The notes: generated from the letters alone by a model not told the origin. A stretch of 64,000 bases of DNA from Achromobacter sp. HZ34 (GCF_002209485.1 NZ_NJIX01000003.1:682001-746000); one strand, 5' to 3'; counted from the first letter of the stretch, positions 47,749 to 57,287 are shown. Made by a program: numbers and translations.

Positions 47749-48056
47749 CTCCGGCTCCTATCTAACTTATACATGTGGGGAGGACGCCACCATGCCTTGA
47801 AGCCCGGAAACTACCCGGGGGGCATCTCTTGATGTGGCGCGACGAGGTGGCAGTTTAGCTGCACACTTTCGTCAACATAGGGGAAAAACGTGACATTTAT
47901 AAGCAACAGCGGCGATCTTGACCGGTTCATGCCGTCTGCAGCGTAGCAAGCACTTACGTGCCTGGGGAAATCCCCTAAGCACTTCAAGCGCGTGGTGCGC
48001 GGTAAGGAGCCGAACCCGGTTCGTCACGCCCTGAGCAGGAAACGTTCCCGCGGCCG
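47749..48056. other. Intergenic region between trkH and the YbdK-family gene
   Basis: Both genes are on the minus strand, so this region is the trkH 3-prime flank plus the ligase promoter. It is AT-richer at 47860-47910. It contains AAGCACTT twice (47948 and 47977) around GGGGAAATCCCC (47964-47975). No gene longer than a few codons is convincing. Confidence 0.6.
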
Positions 48057-49595
48057 CTACGTGCGCCAGAAGCCCGGCGTGAAGAGCATCAGGACGGTAA
48101 AAAGCTCCAGCCGGCCGATGAGCATGCCGAACGTGCACACCCATGTCTGGAAGTCGCTGAGCACGGAAAAACTGCCCATGGGGCCGATCGCGCCCAGGCC
48201 GGGGCCCGTATTGTTGACACTGGCCACCACCGCGCTGAAGGCGGTCATGGCGTCCAGGCCGGAGGCCAGCATCAAGGCCGTCAGTACCGCGATGGAGAAG
48301 CCGTAAGCCACCATGAAGGCCAGGACCGAGGCCAGGATGCGCGGATTCACCACCCGCCCCTTGATCCGCACCGGACTGACCGCCTGCGGGTGAAGCATCA
48401 TTTTCAATTCCGCACCCGCCGTCTTGCACAGCAGTACCGCGCGGATCATCTTGATGCCGCCGCCCGTCGAGCCGGCCGACGTGGCCACGCCCGACAGCAG
48501 CAGCATCAGCAAGGGCGCCAGGATGGGCCAGGTGGTGTAGTCGACATTGGCGTAACCGGTGGTGGTGATCACCGACACCGTGTTGAAGATGCCGTAGCGC
48601 AAGGCATCCAGCGGCGCGGTATAGACACCTTCGACGTACAGGTAGGCCGATACGAACAGCGCCACGCCCAGGGTCAGCACCAGGTAGGGCAAGGTCTCCG
48701 GACAGGTCAGGTAAGGCCGCAGGCGGCGTTGGCTGATGGCGCTGAAGTGCGTGGCGAAGTTGATGCCGGCGATCAGCATGAAGATCACGGCCACGATTTC
48801 CACCGGCACGGAATCGAAATGGGCGAAACCGTCGTCCCAGGTGGAAAACCCGCCCAGCCCCATGGTGGTGGCCATGTGGCACCAGGCCTCGAACCAGGGC
48901 AGTCCGGCCACCCGATAGGCCAGAAAGCACAGCAGCGAAAAGCCGAAGTACACCGCGTATAGCGCCTTGGCGGTACCGGCGATGCGCGGCGTCAGCTTCT
49001 CGTCCTTCATCGGACCGGGTGTTTCGGCGCGGAACACCTGGTGGCCGCCCACGCCCAGCAGCGGCAGGATGGCCACCGCCAGCACCAGGATGCCCATGCC
49101 GCCCAGCCACACCAGGGTGGCGCGCCACAGATTGATCGACGGCGGCAGCTTGTGCAGCCCGTTGAGGATGGTGGCGCCCGTGGTGGTCAAGCCCGACATG
49201 GCCTCGAAGTAGCCGTCGGTGAAGGACAGCGGCAGGCCGGCACGGTGGAAGTAGATGAACAGCGGTATCGACGCCAGCAGCGGCAGCACGGTCCAGACCA
49301 GCGCCACCAGCAGGAAGCCGTCGCGCGGCCGCAATTCATAGCGATGGCGACGCGAGACCAGCCACAGCGCGCCGCCTATGCCCAAGGCCACCAGGAACCC
49401 GTCGATGAAGGCCGACAAGGCCGCGTCACCCAGGTACAGCGAGACCGCCAGGGGAATCACCATGGTCAGGGCGAACAGCGTCATGACGAGCCCCAGCAGA
49501 TTGACCAGGGCCAGCAGGCGGCTCAGCGGACCCGTGCTGCGTTGATACGGACGCTGGCCTGGTGTCGCGAAGGCTCGGGAACGGAAATGGGGCAT
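48057..49595 (-). CDS. trkH: Trk-type potassium uptake channel TrkH
   Basis: The 512-residue membrane protein forms the K+ pathway of the Trk/Ktr system. Four selectivity-filter segments are visible: TTTGATIL, TTMGLGGFST, TTTGYANVD and NNTGPGLG, each following a hydrophobic helix pair. The N-terminus (about 30 residues) is basic and extends slightly beyond typical TrkH. ATG 49595 is preferred; the longer frame to 49901 is a shadow of trkA. It begins ten bases after the trkA stop, so gating partner and channel are co-transcribed. Confidence 0.94.
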   Translation of the reverse strand: MPHFRSRAFATPGQRPYQRSTGPLSRLLALVNLLGLVMTLFALTMVIPLAVSLYLGDAALSAFIDGFLVALGIGGALWLVSRRHRYELRPRDGFLLVALVWTVLPLLASIPLFIYFHRAGLPLSFTDGYFEAMSGLTTTGATILNGLHKLPPSINLWRATLVWLGGMGILVLAVAILPLLGVGGHQVFRAETPGPMKDEKLTPRIAGTAKALYAVYFGFSLLCFLAYRVAGLPWFEAWCHMATTMGLGGFSTWDDGFAHFDSVPVEIVAVIFMLIAGINFATHFSAISQRRLRPYLTCPETLPYLVLTLGVALFVSAYLYVEGVYTAPLDALRYGIFNTVSVITTTGYANVDYTTWPILAPLLMLLLSGVATSAGSTGGGIKMIRAVLLCKTAGAELKMMLHPQAVSPVRIKGRVVNPRILASVLAFMVAYGFSIAVLTALMLASGLDAMTAFSAVVASVNNTGPGLGAIGPMGSFSVLSDFQTWVCTFGMLIGRLELFTVLMLFTPGFWRT

Positions 49596-49605
49596 GGACG
49601 GGCGC

Positions 49606-50985
49606 TCAGAAGAACGACGCGGAGACCTGGAACAGCTTCTCCACGCGCGCCATCTGCTGGCGCGAAGGGACGAACACGATGACGTGGTCACCCGCTTCGA
49701 TGACCGTATCGGCGTCCGGAATGATGATGTCTTCGTCGCGCGCCAGCGCCCCGATGGTCGCGCCCTTGGGCAGGCGCAGTTCGCCAACGCGCCGCCCCAC
49801 GACGTGGGACGTCTTGCTGTCGCCGTGGGCCACCGCCTCCACCGCTTCGGCCACGCCCTGGCGCAAGCGATGCACGGCCACCACGTCGCCGCGCCGCACA
49901 TGGCGCAGCAGCTCGCTCATGGTGGCCTGCGCGGGCGACACGGCGATATCGATATGACTGCCCTGCATCAGCTCGCCATAGGCCGGCCGGTTGATCAGCG
50001 CGATCACCTTGTGCGCCCCCAGGCGCTTGGCCAGCAGCGAGGACATGATGTTGTCCTCGTCGTCGCTGGTCAACGCCAGCCACGTGTCCATGTCGCCGAT
50101 GTTCTCGCGCCGCAGCAGGTCTTCGTCCGTGCCGTTACCCTGCAGCACCAGCACATTGCCCGGCAGGTTGACGGCCAGGTATTCGCAGCGTGCCGGATCC
50201 CGTTCGATCAGCCTTACGCTATAGCTTTCCTCGGCCAGCTGGCGCGCCAGCCGCATGCCGATATTGCCGCCGCCGGCGATCATCACACGGCGTACCGTTT
50301 TCTCCGCATCGCAGAGTTGGCGCACGGCACGGCGCGCGTGGCGCGTATCGACCAGCACCACCACTTCATCGTCCGGGGCGATGACCGTCTTGGTGCCGGC
50401 CTGCAGGGGCCGGCCGTTGCGCAGCACGTCGATGACACAGGCGGTGACGTCGGGCCAGGCTTCGCGCAGGTCCTCCACGGGCCGGTCGGCCATGGCGCTG
50501 CCGCGGCTGACCCGCGCCGTGATGACGCTGATGCGGCCGTCGGCGAACTCCACCACCTGCAGGGCCTCGGGAAATTCGATCAGGCTGTGCAGATAGGCGG
50601 TGACACTGCGCTCCGGGCTGATCAGGGCATCGATGCAGAAGCCCTCGTCGCCCATCAGCGCCGGGTATTCGGCAACATCCGCCGCGCGGATGCGGGCGAT
50701 GCGGCGGGGCACGTTGAAGTGCTGGCGCGCGATGCGGCACGCCACCATGTTGACGGCGTCCGAGGCGGCACAGGCGATGAAGAGATCCGTATCGGCCGCA
50801 CCGGCCGCTTCCAGCACCGCTACCTGGGTGCCGTCGCCCTGCATCGCGCGCAGGTCATAGCGTTCCTGCAAGCCCTGCAGATTGCGCACATCCGTGTCGA
50901 TGACCGTGATGTCGTTCTGTTCGGAGACCAGATTTTCCGCGACGCTGGTGCCTACGCGACCCGCGCCGACGATGAGGACTTTCAA
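49606..50985 (-). CDS. trkA: Trk potassium uptake regulator TrkA
   Basis: A 459-residue peripheral membrane protein that gates TrkH in response to NAD(H)/ATP. Two RCK/KTN domains each begin with a Rossmann loop: VGAGRVGTSVAENL at residue 6 and GGGNIGMRLARQL near residue 237. The C-terminal subdomain after each binds further ligand. It lies between ntrX (ten-base gap) and trkH (ten-base gap). Neighbouring trkA next to NtrYX is usual in betaproteobacteria. Confidence 0.95.
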   Translation of the reverse strand: MKVLIVGAGRVGTSVAENLVSEQNDITVIDTDVRNLQGLQERYDLRAMQGDGTQVAVLEAAGAADTDLFIACAASDAVNMVACRIARQHFNVPRRIARIRAADVAEYPALMGDEGFCIDALISPERSVTAYLHSLIEFPEALQVVEFADGRISVITARVSRGSAMADRPVEDLREAWPDVTACVIDVLRNGRPLQAGTKTVIAPDDEVVVLVDTRHARRAVRQLCDAEKTVRRVMIAGGGNIGMRLARQLAEESYSVRLIERDPARCEYLAVNLPGNVLVLQGNGTDEDLLRRENIGDMDTWLALTSDDEDNIMSSLLAKRLGAHKVIALINRPAYGELMQGSHIDIAVSPAQATMSELLRHVRRGDVVAVHRLRQGVAEAVEAVAHGDSKTSHVVGRRVGELRLPKGATIGALARDEDIIIPDADTVIEAGDHVIVFVPSRQQMARVEKLFQVSASFF

Positions 50986-50995
50986 GGCAGGCGGC

Positions 50996-51715
50996 TCAAG
51001 TGCTGCGCTTGCGCGCGGACTCGATGCCCAGTTGCTTCAGCTTGCGGTACAAGTGGGTGCGTTCCAGCCCGGTGCGCTCGGAAACCCGCGTCATGCTGTG
51101 GCTTTCCCGGACCAGGTGGTACTCGAAGTAGATGCGCTCGAAGGCATCGCGGGCTTCGCGCAGCGGCTGGTCCAGCGAGATGCTGCCCAACTGGCCATTG
51201 CCGGAGGCAGGCAGTTCAGCGGCGCCGCCGGCATTCACGCTGGAATTCGCGATGGCGCCCACCGCGGTGCTGCCCAGGGGTGCATCGCCATCGTCGTCGC
51301 GCGGGGCCTGGCCGACCGATGCCGCGGGCATGGGAACGGACTGCGGCGCGCGGCCACGAGCCAGTCCAGCCGAAATAGTTTTTAACAACCTTTGCAGGGT
51401 AATCGGCTTTTCCAGGAAGTCCATGGCGCCGATACGGGTGGCTTCGACTGCGGTATCGATGGTGGCATGACCGCTCATCATGATCACGGGCATGTCCAGC
51501 AGACCCTGCGAGCCCCACTCCTTGAGCAGGCTGACACCGTCGGTATCCGGCATCCATATGTCCAGGAGCACGAGATCGGGACGTGCCCGCAGGCGCGCGG
51601 CACGAGCCTGCGCCGCGTTTTCGGCCAGCTCCACCGTGTGCCCTTCGTCGTACAAGATTTCGGACAGAAGCTCGCGAATGCCAACTTCGTCGTCAACCAC
51701 CAAAATTCTGGCCAT
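50996..51715 (-). CDS. ntrX: NtrX-like response regulator lacking the AAA+ domain
   Basis: The 239-residue protein has a complete receiver domain (ILVVDDE at the N-terminus, phospho-acceptor aspartate in VLLDIWMPD, MMSGHAT, FLEKPI) and a Fis-type HTH (RVSERTGLERTHLYRKLKQLG). Between them is an Ala/Gly/Ser/Pro/Asp linker of about 65 residues and a short helix where classical NtrX has a sigma-54 AAA+ domain. It therefore cannot act by the usual sigma-54 mechanism; direct DNA binding is more likely. It is paired with ntrY, with a 12-base gap. ATG 51715 is chosen because MARILVVDDE is the usual opening; ATG 51727 is alternative. Confidence 0.87.
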   Translation of the reverse strand: MARILVVDDEVGIRELLSEILYDEGHTVELAENAAQARAARLRARPDLVLLDIWMPDTDGVSLLKEWGSQGLLDMPVIMMSGHATIDTAVEATRIGAMDFLEKPITLQRLLKTISAGLARGRAPQSVPMPAASVGQAPRDDDGDAPLGSTAVGAIANSSVNAGGAAELPASGNGQLGSISLDQPLREARDAFERIYFEYHLVRESHSMTRVSERTGLERTHLYRKLKQLGIESARKRST

Positions 51716-51727
51716 AAGCCCATCCAC

Positions 51728-54082
51728 CTATTGCGTAGCCGCATTATCCTGTTGTTGTGCGGATGCGTCCAGAGTATCAACCGCGCCCGCCAGACGGGTC
51801 AATAGTATAGAAATACGCGCCCCGCCCTCGCGGCGATTCGCCAAGTCGATACGTCCGCCGTGTTCTTCCACGATTTTGCGAACGATCGCCAATCCTAACC
51901 CAGTACCGTGCGACTTGGTTGTCACGTATGGTTCGAAGGCACGCTGCATGACCTGCTGCGAGAAGCCCGGACCGGTGTCGGACACGGTGAAACGCAGCGC
52001 TCGATGCTCCACGCCTTCGCTCTGCGGGGCCTGCGTCAGCTGGGTCGAAACGCGCACCCGGCCCTCGCCTTGCCCTGCGATCGCATCACGCGCATTGGCC
52101 AGGAGATTATGGATGACCTGGCGCAATTGCGTTGGATCGCCCTCGATGGCGGGCAGGTCCGACGCCAGGTCCACCTCCAGGTTGAGCGAGTTGACGTGGT
52201 CACGTACCAGCCCTTCCACAGGATCCCAACCATACAACGACAGCACGTCGGAGACCAGCGCATTGAAGTCGATACGCTGCATCACGGCGGGCGGCGTGCG
52301 GGCGAATTCGCGGAAATCATCGACCATGTGCTTCAGCGAACTGACCTGGTTGACGATGGTATTGGTGGAGCGTTCCAGCATCTGGCGGTCGGCCGGCTGC
52401 AGGCGATCGGCCAGTTTCATGGCCAGGCGCTCGGCCGACAGCTGGATGGGCGTCAGCGGATTTTTGATTTCATGCGCGAGGCGGCGCGCCACCTCGCCCC
52501 AGGCCACGGTGCGGTTGGCGGACATCAATTCGGTGATGTCGTCGAAGACCACCAGATAGCCGTTGCCGCGGCCGTCCACGCGCAGATGGGTGCCGCGGGC
52601 GAGCAGGGTCAGCGATTGTCCGTGCGAGGACTGCGCCACGGGGAACGCGTGGGAAGCCCCGGCGGCGCCCGCGTTATCCATCTGCACCGGCTGGATTTCG
52701 AATTGCTGCTGCCAGTGCTGGCGTTCCGAGCCCACCGCCGCATGGGCCGCGAAGGCCTGGCGCACCACCTGTGCGAAGGGCAGCATGCCGTCTATGGTTT
52801 CCAGCGGGCGGCCGATGACCGAGCGCAGATCGCTCTGCAGAATGGTCTGCGCACCCTGGTTGACCGTCGTCACGCGGAACGCTTCGTCGAACACCAACAC
52901 GCCGGAAGACAGGTTGGACAGCACGCTTTCCAGGTAGACGTTGGAACGTTCCAGCTGCTGGCGATTGCTTTCCACCATGCGGCGAGCCTCGTCCAGCTGG
53001 CGCGTCATGGCGTTGAACGAGCGGGTCAGCTGGCCCACTTCGTCGCGTTCGGGCGGCTCCGGCAGCGGGCGATAGTCGCCCACGCCCACCGCCTGGGTGC
53101 CGGCCGCCAGCCGCAGCAGCGGGCGCACCAGGCGCTTGGACAGCGACAACGCCACGGCAATGGCGGTGAACACCGACACCAGCAGGGCCAGGGTCAGCGT
53201 GATGCCGTACAGCTTGCGCAGGCCCAGCCGCGACAGGGCCAGTTCCTGGTAATCGCGGAAGCCCTGCTGCACCAGGTTGGCGTTGTGCGCGATCTGGTCC
53301 GGCACAGGCTGCAGCAGCTGCAGCCAGCGTGGTTCGGCCGAAGCGCCCAGCAGGCCGTCGAAGCGTTCATTGGGCAGCAGCGGGATGACCACCCGCAGGT
53401 GCAGCGCGCCGCCGCTCTCGGACTGCACCGGGTCGTCGGCTTCGGCGGCCGAGTAGCCACGCGACAGGCGCAGCTGGTTGAGCACCGTGGACGGCGGCAG
53501 CGCAGGCATCAGTTGCCCGTACTGGTTGGTCGAGAAGGCGATCATGCGGCCGGAGCCGGTGAAGACCATGGCCTCCTGCACGCCGTTGGCTTCGCGCAGG
53601 CGGGTCAGGGTCAAGGCGATATTGCTGTCGCTGGCGCGATTCAGCTCGGTGGTCATGGACCGGGCCCGCGCATCCAGATCCGCCAGCAGGGAATCGAGCG
53701 CGGCGCGGCCCAGGTTCAAGCCCGCTTCCAGGGCGGAATCGACCCGCACGTTGAACCAGGACTCGATGGAGCGCGACATGAACTGCACCGACAAGGTGTA
53801 GATCAATGCGCCGGGAACCACGCCTATGAGAGTGAAGGCCAGGGCGAAGCGGGCGGTCAGGCGCGCCCCGAACTGGCGCCGGCGGATCTGCCGTACCAGC
53901 TTGACGGTAAGGGCCAGCACCCAGGCGAACAGGGCCAGCGCCACCACGCCGTTGAGCAGCAGCAGGGCATCGTAATAGCGGGCAAAGCGGGAGGCATTGC
54001 CGGTGGACCAGGCCAGCAGGCCCAGCAGCAGCACACCCGCCAACGCGCCTGCGACCAAGGCGAAGCGCAGTAGTTTTCTCAT
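51728..54082 (-). CDS. ntrY: NtrY-like membrane sensor histidine kinase
   Basis: A 784-residue kinase. Several N-terminal hydrophobic segments (residues 5-85) and a periplasmic region up to about 300 are followed by a membrane helix, HAMP (LSKRLVRPLLRLAAGT), a PAS domain, HisKA with histidine in VARRLAHEIKNPLTPIQ and a HATPase with DTGPGF and GTGLGLAIVRKI. NtrYX pairs link redox, nitrogen or envelope signals to gene expression. The ATG overlaps the DUF4390 stop by four bases and ntrX follows, so all three are coupled. The signal is not known from sequence. Confidence 0.93.
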   Translation of the reverse strand: MRKLLRFALVAGALAGVLLLGLLAWSTGNASRFARYYDALLLLNGVVALALFAWVLALTVKLVRQIRRRQFGARLTARFALAFTLIGVVPGALIYTLSVQFMSRSIESWFNVRVDSALEAGLNLGRAALDSLLADLDARARSMTTELNRASDSNIALTLTRLREANGVQEAMVFTGSGRMIAFSTNQYGQLMPALPPSTVLNQLRLSRGYSAAEADDPVQSESGGALHLRVVIPLLPNERFDGLLGASAEPRWLQLLQPVPDQIAHNANLVQQGFRDYQELALSRLGLRKLYGITLTLALLVSVFTAIAVALSLSKRLVRPLLRLAAGTQAVGVGDYRPLPEPPERDEVGQLTRSFNAMTRQLDEARRMVESNRQQLERSNVYLESVLSNLSSGVLVFDEAFRVTTVNQGAQTILQSDLRSVIGRPLETIDGMLPFAQVVRQAFAAHAAVGSERQHWQQQFEIQPVQMDNAGAAGASHAFPVAQSSHGQSLTLLARGTHLRVDGRGNGYLVVFDDITELMSANRTVAWGEVARRLAHEIKNPLTPIQLSAERLAMKLADRLQPADRQMLERSTNTIVNQVSSLKHMVDDFREFARTPPAVMQRIDFNALVSDVLSLYGWDPVEGLVRDHVNSLNLEVDLASDLPAIEGDPTQLRQVIHNLLANARDAIAGQGEGRVRVSTQLTQAPQSEGVEHRALRFTVSDTGPGFSQQVMQRAFEPYVTTKSHGTGLGLAIVRKIVEEHGGRIDLANRREGGARISILLTRLAGAVDTLDASAQQQDNAATQ

Positions 54083-54672
54083 CGGTCCCGATTCCCTTCA
54101 TCGGCGATGGCGAACTCGAAACCCGCCCAGGGCGTGGACAGGGTCCAGGAGCTGCTGTTCAAGGCGTTGACCTGGAAAGGCCGCGCCAGCATCGAGGTAT
54201 CCAGGCGCAGGCGCAACTGGCCTTCGTATTTGACCCCGGGCTTGAAATCGCCCGCATCGGCCACGGCCCACCCGCGAATGTGACGGATCATGTCCATGGC
54301 GTCGTCCAGGGACCGCACGGGCAGCGACAATTCGCCGACGCCGGCGCGCCATTGCCGGGTCAGCGCGTTGTAGACGATACGCCAGGTCATGCTGGTGTCG
54401 GCGACGGTGCTGTCCAGCCACCACCAGCGCGAGCGGGTGATGGTGATGTCGGCGGTGAAATACAGCGGCAGGCCTCGTTCGGCCGCCTCGCGCAACTGGT
54501 CGTTGAGCTTGATGTCGATATCGGCGTCGATTTCGACGCGGCCGTTGCGCAGCGCCGGGTCGATGCGCACCACGGTGGGTTCGGATGCCATGCTGTCACC
54601 GCTCCACGGCAACAGCGTGAACAGGCAGACCAGGGCCAGGAGCAGTCGCGGTAGGAGGGGCATACGGAACAT
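54079..54672 (-). CDS. DUF4390 protein, periplasmic, upstream of ntrY
   Basis: A 197-residue protein with a signal peptide (LLLALVCLFTLLPWSG) and a DUF4390 domain, mostly beta-strand in appearance (YFTADITITRSRWWW, MTWRIVYNALTRQWR). The family occurs almost only between rsmB and ntrY in betaproteobacteria. Its function is unknown, but the four-base overlap with ntrY suggests it acts with the sensor, perhaps in the periplasm. ATG 54672 is used. Confidence 0.88.
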   Translation of the reverse strand: MFRMPLLPRLLLALVCLFTLLPWSGDSMASEPTVVRIDPALRNGRVEIDADIDIKLNDQLREAAERGLPLYFTADITITRSRWWWLDSTVADTSMTWRIVYNALTRQWRAGVGELSLPVRSLDDAMDMIRHIRGWAVADAGDFKPGVKYEGQLRLRLDTSMLARPFQVNALNSSSWTLSTPWAGFEFAIADEGNRDR

Positions 54673-54702
54673 TTGCGCGGCGATGCCGATATTCTTGGCG
54701 AT

Positions 54703-56133
54703 TCAGGAGGCCTTGGCAAACAGGGCATAGAAAAAGCCGTCGCGCTGGGCTCCGGGTGTTGTATCCATCGCCACGGGCAGCAGCTGGCCGGGGGCGTCCA
54801 GGCGGCGGGCATCGGGGTGGCGGGTCAGGAACGCAGCCGCCTGGCGCTCGTTTTCCTCGGGAAAGATCGAGCAGGTGACGTACAGCAGGCGCCCGCCCGG
54901 CGCCACGGTGGTCCACAGCGCGTCGACGATGCGGGTCTGCAGCTTGACCGTGCGCGGTACGTCGTCGGCCCGGCGCAGCCAGCGGATGTCGGGGTGGCGC
55001 CGCACGATGCCGGACGCCGTGCAGGGCACGTCGGCCAGCACCGCGTCGAAGGGCACGCCGTCCCACCATTCGGCCAGATCGGCCGCGTCGGCACGGCGCA
55101 GGACGGTGTCGGGACGGCGCACGTCCAGGCGTTCCAGGTTCTCACGCACCCGCTGCAGGCGGACGCCGTCGGCGTCCAGCGCGGTCAGGCTGACATCGGC
55201 CAGTTCCAGCAGATGAGCGGTCTTGCCGCCCGGGGCGGCGCAGGCATCCAGCACCCGTTCGCCGTCGCGCACGGCCAGCAGCGGCACTGCCAGCTGGGCG
55301 CCGGCGTCCTGCACCGACCACCAGCCCTGGTCGTAGCCGGGCAATTGCGCCACCGGGCGCGGCTGGGCCAGCGCCAGGCCGTCGCTGCCGCTGGGCTCGG
55401 CGGCGATGCCGGCGGCGGCGAACGCGGCCAGCACCTGCTCGCGGGTGGCGCGGCGGCGATTGACGCGCAGGGTCAGGGGGGCGGGCACGTTGGCTGCGGC
55501 CAGCAGTTGCTGCCAGTCAGCCGGATAGGCGGACCGTATCTTGTCGACCCACCATTGGGGGTGGTTCCAGCGCCCTTCCACGGTTTTGGCGGCCTGAGCC
55601 AGCAGGCCGGCCGGATCACGCAGGAAACCGCGCAGGCAGCCATTGACCAGGCCCTTGAAGGGCAGCAGGCGGCGCATGCTGTCGGCGGCCTTCACGGCCT
55701 GGTCGACGACGGTATGGGAGGTGTAGATGGGCGCGCTGCTGTCGGGCAAGCGGGTGCCGACAGCCGGCGCTGAGGTCGTAGCTGCCGTAGCTGCCGTGGT
55801 GGCCGGCGTTGCGGAATCGGCAGCGGCGGCTGCGCCTGCGGCGCTCGCCGCGGGCAGCAGCAGCGTCAGGCTCACTTGCAGCAGCGCATCCACCAGCGGT
55901 TCGGGCGGATCGCGCGGCACCAGCAGCCGGCGCAGCGCGCGCGCCGTGCCCAGATGGCGCATCGTGTGGAAGGACAGGGCCTGGGTACCGGCGCGGAATT
56001 CTGCCGGCACCTGCGCGATGGCGTCGGTCATCGAGCGCCCGGCCTGCACGGCGCGGACCACCTCGGCACTTTCCAGCAGCAGGTCATGCAGAGGAGCGCT
56101 GGGACGGGACGAGGCAGGAGGAGATGAGGACAT
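54703..56133 (-). CDS. rsmB: 16S rRNA (cytosine(967)-C5)-methyltransferase RsmB
   Basis: A 476-residue enzyme with an N-terminal NusB-like RNA-binding domain and a C-terminal SAM methyltransferase domain. The SAM site is DACAAPGGKTAHLLEL, the two catalytic cysteines are in DVPCTASGIVRRHPD and YVTCSIFPEEN. An Ala/Thr-rich low-complexity insert (around residues 115-140) lengthens the N-terminal domain compared with E. coli. ATG 56133 is chosen over 56178 since MSSSP... is a normal start; there is no strong ribosome site. DUF4390 and ntrYX follow downstream. Confidence 0.92.
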   Translation of the reverse strand: MSSSPPASSRPSAPLHDLLLESAEVVRAVQAGRSMTDAIAQVPAEFRAGTQALSFHTMRHLGTARALRRLLVPRDPPEPLVDALLQVSLTLLLPAASAAGAAAAADSATPATTAATAATTSAPAVGTRLPDSSAPIYTSHTVVDQAVKAADSMRRLLPFKGLVNGCLRGFLRDPAGLLAQAAKTVEGRWNHPQWWVDKIRSAYPADWQQLLAAANVPAPLTLRVNRRRATREQVLAAFAAAGIAAEPSGSDGLALAQPRPVAQLPGYDQGWWSVQDAGAQLAVPLLAVRDGERVLDACAAPGGKTAHLLELADVSLTALDADGVRLQRVRENLERLDVRRPDTVLRRADAADLAEWWDGVPFDAVLADVPCTASGIVRRHPDIRWLRRADDVPRTVKLQTRIVDALWTTVAPGGRLLYVTCSIFPEENERQAAAFLTRHPDARRLDAPGQLLPVAMDTTPGAQRDGFFYALFAKAS

Positions 56134-56393
56134 GGCGAATCGCGGACGCAAAGATCCGTATGGTACCCCGGCGGGCATCCGGCGGCGTCACTGCAGGGTC
56201 GCGGCAATGGATGGGGGAAAGGAGAGAAAGGAGGGAAAGGAGCAGGAAGGGTCGGGCAAGGTATCGGACGAGGCATCAGCTCAGGCACGACGGTTGCTTA
56301 ATGGACCGGCGTGTGGCGCGAGCCACCTGATTATTCAAGCGGCCGGAAATGCCGAGGGGGCTTTCCGGTGGCGCTTGATCAAAGGAGAATCAA

Positions 56394-56756
56394 ATGAAGA
56401 ACTTCAAACCTGCTTTTGCTGCTGCCATTTTCAGCCTGACCGCCCTGTCGTTCGGTGCGCATGCGCAGACCGCAACCACCGACAAAGACATCGACGCCCA
56501 CTACAAGACGGAGCAGAAGCGCTGCGACGCCATGAAGGGCAATGACAAGGATGTGTGCGAACAGCAGGCCAAGGCCACGCGCGACAAGTCCAAGGCCGAC
56601 CTGAAGGAAAACAAGGAACAGGCCAAGGCCGGCCGCGATGCCAGCAAGACCAAGATGGACGCCGACTACAAGGTAGCGAAGGAAAAGTGCGACGCCATGT
56701 CTGGTGATGCCAAGGACACCTGCGTTGCCAACGCCAAGAAGCAGTACCACCAATAA
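56394..56756 (+). CDS. Small secreted protein with two Cys-containing repeats
   Basis: A 120-residue protein with a clear signal peptide (FAAAIFSLTALSFGAHA, cleaved near residue 24). The mature part holds two related blocks of about 30 residues: DAHYKTEQKRCDAMKGND and DADYKVAKEKCDAMSGDA, each followed by KDxC and a Lys/Ala-rich helix. Each block has two cysteines about nine residues apart. It is very rich in Lys, Asp and Ala. AGGAG precedes ATG 56394. Similar proteins occur in betaproteobacteria without a known function. DUF2383 follows 81 bases later. Confidence 0.8.
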   Translation: MKNFKPAFAAAIFSLTALSFGAHAQTATTDKDIDAHYKTEQKRCDAMKGNDKDVCEQQAKATRDKSKADLKENKEQAKAGRDASKTKMDADYKVAKEKCDAMSGDAKDTCVANAKKQYHQ

Positions 56757-56837
56757 GAATACGGCTGGAGCCGAGGCGGACGTCGATATCGCGTCCGCCG
56801 TTTATTTGTCGTAGACCCATATTCCCAGGAGACAGCC

Positions 56838-57287
56838 ATGGCTGACCACATCGTCAAAGTACTGAACGACCTGATTGAAACTTCGAAGAACGGCGAGAAG
56901 GGATTTGCCAAAGCCGCTGAGGACACCAAGACCGCGGAGCTGAAGGCCCTGTTTGAAAGCCGTGCGCGCGACTGCGCCACGGGTGCGGGCGAGCTTCAGG
57001 CCATCGTTCGCCAACTGGGCGGCGATCCCGCGACGGGTGGCACGGTTGCCGGTGCGATGCACCGCGGCTGGACCGAACTCAAGTCCACCGTCACCGGCCG
57101 CAGCGACGCCGCCATCCTTGAAGAATGCGAACGCGGCGAGGACCATGCAAAGGCGCAATATACCGATGCGCTGAAGGAACAGCTGACGCCTGACGTCCGC
57201 GCGGTAGTGGAACGCCAGTACCAAGGCGTACTGCGCAACCACGACCAGATCCGCGACCTGCGCAATCGCTTCAAAGCAGCGCACTGA
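56838..57287 (+). CDS. DUF2383/PA2169-family four-helix-bundle protein
   Basis: A 149-residue soluble protein predicted to form a ferritin-like helical bundle. It has the family opening HIVKVLNDLIETSKNGEKGF, the central ESRARDCATGAGELQAIVRQLGG, and a GRSDAAILEECERGEDHA segment with acidic residues that could bind metal. The length matches the TIGR02284/PA2169 group, whose function is unknown but is associated with stress. It has AGGAGA seven bases upstream. A terminator lies 47 bases after the stop, so it probably forms a two-gene unit with the preceding secreted protein. Confidence 0.88.
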   Translation: MADHIVKVLNDLIETSKNGEKGFAKAAEDTKTAELKALFESRARDCATGAGELQAIVRQLGGDPATGGTVAGAMHRGWTELKSTVTGRSDAAILEECERGEDHAKAQYTDALKEQLTPDVRAVVERQYQGVLRNHDQIRDLRNRFKAAH

